Assembly: GCA_015488125.1 (NCBI GenBank)
Contig: WFOJ01000130.1
Coordinates: 1 to 12,527 of the forward strand
Source: Mariprofundaceae bacterium
Lineage (GTDB): Bacteria; Pseudomonadota; Zetaproteobacteria; Mariprofundales; Mariprofundaceae
Direction: 5' to 3'
DNA: 12,527 nt
Below, one piece after another: positions 7,309 to 12,527 of this stretch. Positions within the stretch are counted from its first letter, which is position 1, and the number at the start of each line of letters is the position of its first letter. The notes below the pieces were generated by a model that had not been told where the DNA came from, searched no databases, and saw only the letters and a program-made list of their open reading frames with translations. Made by a program: the position numbers and the translations under genes.

Positions 7309-8088
7309 ATGTGGCGAAGGATACTGGAATGTTTGCTGGTGATCATGTTGCTGCCGGGGGTGTTGCAGGCAGCCGAATGTAATCTTCGAAGCGGAGCGAT
7401 GTGGCTGACGCCTTCTGGCACTGCCGCACTGGCGGCAAGTGGCGTGGCCGGCACAACGCTTGGGCTTAACAGCCAGATGAAACTGAAAAAGGATACGCTG
7501 CCTTATGGCGATGTATCTGTGGAATGGGGGCGGCATGCCTTCCACCTGGCCTGGCTGAAAACAGCCTTCAAGGGCACGAGCAATGATCCGCTGTTGCGTT
7601 TTAACTTCAACGGCCAGGCTTTCTTCAATCCGCCGTACCATTTCAATATCAGTCTTGATATGCTTGATGGCGGTTTCACCTATTACCCGCTGTTGATGGA
7701 TCGTGATCACTGGCGCTTGCGCCTGGGCGCTGAACTGGCTGTAAAATCTATTCGTACGCGAGCCAGCGTTCATGAAACGGCGTTTGCGCAGAGCGTAACC
7801 AACACGGCCATGATTCCCAGCTTTGGCTTGCGTGCCGATGCCCGCATCAAGCACTGGTTGACGCTCAGCGGTCGCTACTCCGTCTTTCGCATGAGTGGCA
7901 ACCGCTTGCGGGATGCCGAGGCGCTGCTCGATATCAATCCCCTGGTGTGGTATAGCAATATCTACACCGTCAATCTGTTTGCTGGTTATCGCCAGATCAA
8001 CATCAAACTCAATGCCGGCGGCAACGGTCAGCTGCAGGCAGATACAACGATGAAGGGCCCCCTTGCCGGCCTTCGTCTGACGTACTAG
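7309..8088 (+). CDS. Exported protein, probable outer-membrane beta-barrel
   Basis: A 259-residue protein I do not recognise. It starts with a clear Sec signal peptide: M-W-R-R, a hydrophobic run to about residue 16, and a probable cleavage after L-Q-A (21-23). The mature part alternates polar and hydrophobic residues, is rich in Tyr, Phe, Trp and Gly, has several strand-turn-strand pieces (for example H-F-N-I-S-L-D-M-L-D-G-G-F-T-Y-Y), and ends G-L-R-L-T-Y. The aromatic last residue is common in BamA-inserted barrels. Its size would suit an 8-12-strand barrel. The ATG at 7309 is favoured by GGGAGG (7296-7301) 7 nt upstream; a TTG at 7294 is less likely. It is followed after 6 nt by the multihaem lipoprotein gene, so it may anchor, accompany or help localise that protein. 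No haem motif is present. Confidence 0.75.
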   Translation: MWRRILECLLVIMLLPGVLQAAECNLRSGAMWLTPSGTAALAASGVAGTTLGLNSQMKLKKDTLPYGDVSVEWGRHAFHLAWLKTAFKGTSNDPLLRFNFNGQAFFNPPYHFNISLDMLDGGFTYYPLLMDRDHWRLRLGAELAVKSIRTRASVHETAFAQSVTNTAMIPSFGLRADARIKHWLTLSGRYSVFRMSGNRLRDAEALLDINPLVWYSNIYTVNLFAGYRQINIKLNAGGNGQLQADTTMKGPLAGLRLTY

Positions 8089-8094
8089 GAGAAG

Positions 8095-11000
8095 ATGATG
8101 CGCAACGGTTTACTGCTGATCCTGAGCCTGCTGCTGGCTTCCTGTGTGGCAACGGATAACTCCACTGTGCAGGGCTTTGGCACACCGGATATTACCAGTT
8201 GTGGTATTGTTCCTGCCGAGGATGGTGCGACCTATGTACCGCAACGTCCGGCACTGATCAATGGCCGTATTCGTCCAGATGTGTTTTATATTGGCTGGTC
8301 ACAGCTTGATACGCGCAACGATTTGCGCAAACCCACCAGTGGTTACGATGGCAATAGTGCCTTTGAAGACAAGCTGTTTGTATCACGCGAGCAACCCGAT
8401 GGCACGGTGCGCACCTGGCAGTTGCTGCCGGCTCGTAATGTCGATTGTACCGATGCCGGGCGTGTGCGTATTCACAGCTTTGATATCGCACCGGATGGTC
8501 GGCATCTGTATATTTCTATGCGTCAGGGCACGGATACCCATCTGGGAATTTATGAACTGAACGTCAATACCCGTGCTCTGCGCAAAATCAGCCTGCAAAA
8601 TAACGTACATTTTATCACGCCGACGTACGTAGGTGACGACCCATACACCGGACATCCCATGCTGTTTGTCGCCAAAACCGTAACCAGCACGGAGATTCCG
8701 CTGAATTACGGCGCCATACTGCATGATGAATACGACCGCCAGCCGACTACGCTGATCCATAAAATGGATGCAGTAACCGGTGATGTGGTGCGCATCGGCT
8801 TTAATAATTCGCATCAGCAAGACCCTGTACTGCTCCGGCATCAGGGCATGCCGCTGGTGGTGTTTACCCAATGGGAACACCAGGCTACCACCAATCGTTT
8901 CAGCCTGTGGAAAATGCAGATTGATGGCAGTGATAATTTCACTTTCTTCGGTCAGGAATCGGCCACAGATCGAGGTGATATGAACCTGACCCAGCCGCGA
9001 GAAATCCAGAGCGGGCCGTATCAGGGTTATGTGATCATGACCCAGGGCAGCCGTCTGTCGCAACCCAGTCATTTTGCGGCTGAAGGCGATATTGTGATGA
9101 CCAAGCGAGCAAATCTGGACATTCGCAGTCAGCGCATCTATCTGGAACGGGCCAGCAGCAACACGGTGAATGATAATATCGGGCGTAATCCCGAATTTTA
9201 CAATGCGGAAAGCTTTGTTTATGCCTATCGCCAGAACAAGGATATGACCTACAGCATTTATACCAAAGACTTTACGCCTTTGGGGAATGGCGCACGCAAA
9301 CGCATCAGCCCGGTGAGTAATTTTTATCATTTTGTGCAGCCGCGCAGTTATTATCCACCCAATAACGTAACCAATGCACCGAGCAATGGTTCGCTGGGCC
9401 AGAGCCGCACCTCGTTTACCAATAATGCGCTTAACGGACGCAGTGGCTATCTGGTGCAAAACCTCACCAGTTCTGATAATGGCGTGCAACACCAGTTACG
9501 CGGTATGAATCCGGCGGATATTTCCCTGCGCTTTTTTATTCCTTCCCATACGCTGGATAATTCGCAAACGGTTGGCACGCTCAGCGGCGTACTCTCGCCT
9601 GAGCTTTCGGTGCCAGCCAGCGGCTTTGTGCTACCAGAAGCAGATGGCTCCATTGCCGCAATTGTAAAACCGGGACTGTACGTCTGGAAAGTTCACAAGC
9701 GTTTTAATTTGCGCGGCAGCAATATCTGGATACCGGTACGTGCTGAACGGCAGGAAGTCAGCTTTGTGCCCAACCGGGTGAATGCCTGCAATCAGTGTCA
9801 TCAGGAACGTTCCCAAGCCAATTTCAATTTTTATCAGGCTTATGGCCCTACCATTGCCGGCGCGAAAATTGCCAGCAATAACCTGGCCGGTTTGGCCAAT
9901 GTCGCGGCCTATGATGCTTACAGTGCCGTACCTGATTATCATCGCGACGTGGTTCCGCTGCTGAAAACGCCCAGCGCCATAACAGGCGTAAGCTGTGTTA
10001 GCTGTCACCATGATGGCAGTCAGTTGAATCTGGCTAACAGCACGGGCACAGATCCGCAGGTACCGTCCTGGCTGGCACTGGTAACGCAAGTCCATACCAC
10101 CTCAGGCAGTGGATTGCCCGTGCCTTACATCAATGATTCCATCAATCCCATGGGTATGGATAACAATTTTCATCCGGCACCATTTTTATGGTCGCTGTTG
10201 CTCAATGACGATCTGACCGTGCCACCGGATGCCACACATCCGAATACCAGCAGTCGCAACCTCGACCGTCCCGGCGATTATGGCGCGGTGTATGATGCCA
10301 ATGTGCTAGCTGATATTTACAGCATCAATGCGCAATACGATCACAGCCGGCACTGGACGCCAGCGCAAGTACAGGCATTTATTACCTATTCCACCACACA
10401 ATCGCGGGTAGGTTTGAGCAATCGCATTCAGTTTACACCGTCATCGCTGTCGATCAATACGCCAGCAGCGCAACGTGCCTACCAGGTGATGGTACGCCGC
10501 TGCTTTTCCTGCCATAGCGACAGTAAAAACTCCCCGACCAATGCCTTGCGCCCGCTGGAAACCCAGGGGGCAGGATTGCCATTTTACAAACGCTTCGCCG
10601 ATGCCACGCGCTTGCGTAACGGCGATAATCGCCTTGTCGTCAAAGGCCATATTCCCTATATGACGAACACGGCATTTTCTCCATTGATCTGGCAAAGCGA
10701 TGTGACCAACGCCATGCTGCTTACCATGAAATCAGCGCGGCGCATGATTGATTTTGCTGACATTCCCAACTCGCCCTTGTTCCGTTATGCAACCGGCACC
10801 GGTTTGGATACAGCAACGGTACGGCATCAGGCCGTGCTGACAGTAGGATCGGCGGATTACAATGATCTGTACACCTGGGCTAGTGGCGGTACGAATGTGA
10901 ATCAACCGCCACGGATTATACAGCCTGCTACGCCGATCGTGATTCGTGAATACGATCCGCCGACAAAAATCGGACCTTTGAGTTGGACAGATCCGGATGG

Positions 11001-12099
11001 CGATCTGGCGCAGCTAAAAATGCGCCCGGTGAGCGCCGGTACTTACGATATGAATGATTCCATGGTGGCGTTTGACTACTATAGCTTCACGCAGGCAGCG
11101 ATTCAAACGTATGCCATTCTCGGTGATCGCGGTCAGAAAAACCTGGAGTTTATTCTGACGGACGGCCTGGAAACTACGGTGCAGCGCGTACCGATCACGG
11201 TAACATCCGATTATATCGTGCCGCCGCCGGTTAGCACGCTGACCAATGATTTCTACGCTTTTTACACCGTACGTGCAGATAACACCCTGCATCGCATCAA
11301 CAAGGCGGGCGTGGATACGGTGGTTGGCACACTGGCGGCCAACACCAGTACCTGGACAACGGTTTATCGGCGCAGTGATCGCGGCTGGTTGTTCTTTAAT
11401 GATCAGGCCAGCCAGATCATCTATGTGGTGGATGAAACCAATGCCAATATCTTAACCCGCATTCACATGAACCATCAGCCTAATCGGGATCGTGCCGGGC
11501 ATAGTCTGACCACGTATTTGTTGTGGTGGCGGCCTGCTGACCCTTACACCGGCAATCCTGGTGAATTGCAGGGTATGGTGGAATCCAAATTGGCACAGAA
11601 TTCGTATAACAACGGAGATTTCTACGTCGGGCTGATCGATGCACCGACGCTGGAGCGAAATATCGCCAACGGCGTTATGGATATTACCGTCGTCCCTCAA
11701 TGGCGCACCAAAATGAGTGGCACCAACTACATTGCAGCCTATGTCTGGCGTAATGCCACCTTTGTCACCCAACTGGTGAACCAGGGAATCGATCAATTAC
11801 AGGCGGTTAACCTGGTAACAGGCAAAACCAAAGGCTTTGGCCCCTTCTCTTTCCCGGCGGATCCTTACGGTACCTATCCAGCTGCCAATTACTTTAATGT
11901 ACGTGCCGTGGTCGTTGCTGAGGATGGTGAGTTCTTTGGCTTTAACCAGGACATCAACAATCAGGTCAGCATGTTTAATTTTGATCCACTGACCAAAAGG
12001 CAGCAGCCTGTGGCCTTGCCACCGGCATGGGTGCAGCAGTACATCCAGAATCTGCAAAACTACGCAACGCCGTTTCTGGTGATGTCGCCGCGATTGTAA
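8095..12099 (+). CDS. Large multihaem c-type cytochrome lipoprotein, HzsA-related
   Basis: A 1,334-residue exported protein. The N-terminus is a lipoprotein signal with lipobox L-A-S-C (Cys17); Val at +2 predicts outer-membrane sorting. Residues ~45-400 look like a beta-propeller (repeated D-x-x-G and I/L-Y-I/V strands, including a TolB-like A-P-D-G-R-H-L-Y-I segment). A linking domain then leads to three haem c sites: C-N-Q-C-H (565-569), C-V-S-C-H (634-638) and C-F-S-C-H (803-807). Residues ~940-1045 resemble an Ig/cadherin-like module (W-T-D-P-D-G-D-L), and ~1046-1334 look like a second propeller. The general plan recalls HzsA-related proteins, homologues of the hydrazine synthase alpha subunit, but the true reaction is unknown; electron transfer or a haem oxidoreductase is likely. 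ATG 8098 fits the AGGAG (8087-8091) better than 8095. It directly follows the barrel-like gene. Confidence 0.85.
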   Translation: MMRNGLLLILSLLLASCVATDNSTVQGFGTPDITSCGIVPAEDGATYVPQRPALINGRIRPDVFYIGWSQLDTRNDLRKPTSGYDGNSAFEDKLFVSREQPDGTVRTWQLLPARNVDCTDAGRVRIHSFDIAPDGRHLYISMRQGTDTHLGIYELNVNTRALRKISLQNNVHFITPTYVGDDPYTGHPMLFVAKTVTSTEIPLNYGAILHDEYDRQPTTLIHKMDAVTGDVVRIGFNNSHQQDPVLLRHQGMPLVVFTQWEHQATTNRFSLWKMQIDGSDNFTFFGQESATDRGDMNLTQPREIQSGPYQGYVIMTQGSRLSQPSHFAAEGDIVMTKRANLDIRSQRIYLERASSNTVNDNIGRNPEFYNAESFVYAYRQNKDMTYSIYTKDFTPLGNGARKRISPVSNFYHFVQPRSYYPPNNVTNAPSNGSLGQSRTSFTNNALNGRSGYLVQNLTSSDNGVQHQLRGMNPADISLRFFIPSHTLDNSQTVGTLSGVLSPELSVPASGFVLPEADGSIAAIVKPGLYVWKVHKRFNLRGSNIWIPVRAERQEVSFVPNRVNACNQCHQERSQANFNFYQAYGPTIAGAKIASNNLAGLANVAAYDAYSAVPDYHRDVVPLLKTPSAITGVSCVSCHHDGSQLNLANSTGTDPQVPSWLALVTQVHTTSGSGLPVPYINDSINPMGMDNNFHPAPFLWSLLLNDDLTVPPDATHPNTSSRNLDRPGDYGAVYDANVLADIYSINAQYDHSRHWTPAQVQAFITYSTTQSRVGLSNRIQFTPSSLSINTPAAQRAYQVMVRRCFSCHSDSKNSPTNALRPLETQGAGLPFYKRFADATRLRNGDNRLVVKGHIPYMTNTAFSPLIWQSDVTNAMLLTMKSARRMIDFADIPNSPLFRYATGTGLDTATVRHQAVLTVGSADYNDLYTWASGGTNVNQPPRIIQPATPIVIREYDPPTKIGPLSWTDPDGDLAQLKMRPVSAGTYDMNDSMVAFDYYSFTQAAIQTYAILGDRGQKNLEFILTDGLETTVQRVPITVTSDYIVPPPVSTLTNDFYAFYTVRADNTLHRINKAGVDTVVGTLAANTSTWTTVYRRSDRGWLFFNDQASQIIYVVDETNANILTRIHMNHQPNRDRAGHSLTTYLLWWRPADPYTGNPGELQGMVESKLAQNSYNNGDFYVGLIDAPTLERNIANGVMDITVVPQWRTKMSGTNYIAAYVWRNATFVTQLVNQGIDQLQAVNLVTGKTKGFGPFSFPADPYGTYPAANYFNVRAVVVAEDGEFFGFNQDINNQVSMFNFDPLTKRQQPVALPPAWVQQYIQNLQNYATPFLVMSPRL

Positions 12100-12110
12100 C
12101 ACCTGAGGTC

Positions 12111-12181
12111 AGGCACCAGCATGTACAGTACTGCTACATCCAGGGAAACAAAACCTGGCAATGCCAGTATGGCTGGTGCCT
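12111..12181 (+). repeat. 71-nt nested inverted repeat after the cytochrome gene
   Basis: A perfect 10-bp outer stem, AGGCACCAGC (12111-12120) with GCTGGTGCCT (12172-12181), closes a region with further short stems: ATGTA/TACAT (12121-12125 and 12135-12139), CCAGG/CCTGG (12140-12144 and 12154-12158), and CTGGC/GCCAG (12155-12159 and 12163-12167). The last two overlap and cannot both form fully. It starts 11 nt after the stop of the cytochrome gene. No T-run follows, so it is not a standard intrinsic terminator; it could protect the mRNA 3' end, be a dispersed palindromic repeat, or be a structured RNA. No tRNA features are present. Confidence 0.6.
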
Positions 12182-12240
12182 ACTTCCGGTAGACTAGGAG
12201 TCTGTCGGACTTTGATCAATCTACTACGAAAAAGCGGATA

Positions 12241-12314
12241 TTGACCAAATATACGCCCTGTTTTTGTTGAATAGCGCTGCTACTTACCGCCAACAGGTCG
12301 TATATTTGACTCAA
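12241..12314. repeat. Imperfect inverted repeat with 29-nt loop
   Basis: The arm at 12241-12262 pairs with the arm at 12292-12314. The core CAAATATACG/CGTATATTTG is perfect over 10 bp, CCTGTT/AACAGG adds 6 bp, and TTGA/TCAA adds 4 bp, with one mismatch and one small bulge. The loop (12263-12291) includes the palindrome AGCGCT. It lies between the supposed element terminus and the end of the minus-strand frame. It could be a transcription barrier protecting a transposase, or a structured RNA. No T-run follows directly on either strand. Confidence 0.6.
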
Positions 12315-12429
12315 TCCCGCTATTTCTCGTGACGGTTGCCAAAGCTCGACGAACTCCCGGAAAAACTGACAAGTACAAGAAAAATGATAAATCGCGAATA
12401 CATGGAACCAGGGCAATCGCATTAAAATC

Positions 12430-12527
12430 TTACCCGCCAAGAACCTTGAGCAAGTACTTGTGATCCCATCCGGCACGTAATCGTTTAACTTTCATTCCTA
12501 CCTTGAGAGATTTTTCCGCCTTGAGAA
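12430..12527 (-). CDS. C-terminal end of a minus-strand reading frame, possible transposase (partial)
   Basis: A minus-strand frame is open from the right edge for 31 codons and stops with TAA at 12430-12432. The residues are strongly basic (10 Lys or Arg in 31), including K-V-K-R-L-R-A-G-W-D-H-K-Y-L-L-K and ending L-G-G. A basic tail next to a probable element terminus suggests a transposase C-terminus, but 31 residues cannot identify the family. A longer overlapping minus frame (12216-12476) is judged less likely to be real. Only sequence to the right can settle this. Confidence 0.35.
   Translation of the reverse strand, partial: LKAEKSLKVGMKVKRLRAGWDHKYLLKVLGG

Larger units (their letters stand above)
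12197..12527. mobile_element. Probable insertion-sequence end (partial, continues off the right edge)
   Basis: From about 12197 the sequence changes character: it looks more AT-rich than the genes to the left and holds no convincing plus-strand gene. It opens with GGAGTCTGTCGGACTT (12197-12212), which has the look of a terminal inverted repeat and follows a CTAG. Further in lie a long imperfect hairpin and the end of a minus-strand reading frame entering from the right. This order (terminus, non-coding tract, 3' end of a gene facing outward) fits the 3' end of an insertion sequence. The other end and most of any transposase are outside the window, so the family cannot be named. Confidence 0.4.

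Noticed and set aside
8383..9492. A 369-codon minus-strand open frame inside the cytochrome gene
   Set aside because: It lies wholly opposite a gene with a signal peptide, haem motifs and a good ribosome site. Its product shows no recognisable domain and looks like a reverse-frame shadow.
8095..12099. Calling the large lipoprotein a hydrazine synthase subunit
   Set aside because: Only the general plan is similar. The beta and gamma subunits are absent and the protein is far longer, so the name would overstate the evidence.
12111..12181. tRNA, integron attC site or c-di-GMP riboswitch as an explanation for the nested inverted repeat
   Set aside because: There is no 7-bp acceptor stem with a T-loop, no RYYYAAC/GTTRRRY core pair, and no match to the GEMM core that I can see.
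12216..12476. An 86-codon minus-strand open frame starting with GTG
   Set aside because: It runs through the long inverted repeat, has no clear ribosome site, and overlaps in another frame a basic C-terminus that looks more like real coding sequence.

Overview
The window reads as a stretch of a Gram-negative, pseudomonadotal chromosome. Signs are an OprB-type porin C-terminus, an outer-membrane-directed lipoprotein, a LolD-like ABC unit, a ClpS-ClpA pair and a YbgC thioesterase. Base composition looks close to balanced. I cannot place it to genus. A CbbY-type phosphatase (a Calvin-cycle accessory in known cases) and a large c-type haem lipoprotein would suit a lithoautotroph or a respiratory generalist, but that is inference.

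Layout. Positions 1-689 hold the 3' end of an OprB-family porin. Positions 774-3363 hold a three-gene plus-strand unit: a DUF4388-like protein, a MacB/LolC-E-type permease and its LolD-like ATPase, closed by a hairpin terminator (3362-3398). A convergent minus-strand gene (3400-4140) encodes a CbbY-like HAD phosphatase. It is divergent from clpS, which starts at 4205 after a 64-bp shared upstream region. clpS, clpA and a ybgC-like thioesterase (4205-7236) are tightly packed: there is a 15-nt gap between clpS and clpA, and the clpA stop and ybgC start overlap as ATGA. Positions 7309-12099 carry a probable two-gene unit: a 259-residue exported beta-barrel-like protein, then, 6 nt later, a lipoprotein of 1,333-1,334 residues with three CXXCH haem-binding motifs between two beta-propeller-like regions.

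After 12099 no further complete gene is convincing. There is a 71-nt nested inverted repeat (12111-12181). Beyond it lies a tract that looks like the end of an insertion element: a possible terminus near 12197, a long imperfect hairpin at 12241-12314, and the last 31 codons of a minus-strand reading frame running off the right edge.

How the parts work together. ClpS delivers N-degron substrates to ClpA, which unfolds them for ClpP (clpP is not in the window). The ABC permease and ATPase probably form one inner-membrane complex working on envelope lipids, lipoproteins or a small exported substrate. The least familiar system is the barrel-like protein plus multihaem lipoprotein. The lipoprotein resembles the HzsA-related family (relatives of the hydrazine synthase alpha subunit) in general design, but nothing here supports hydrazine chemistry.
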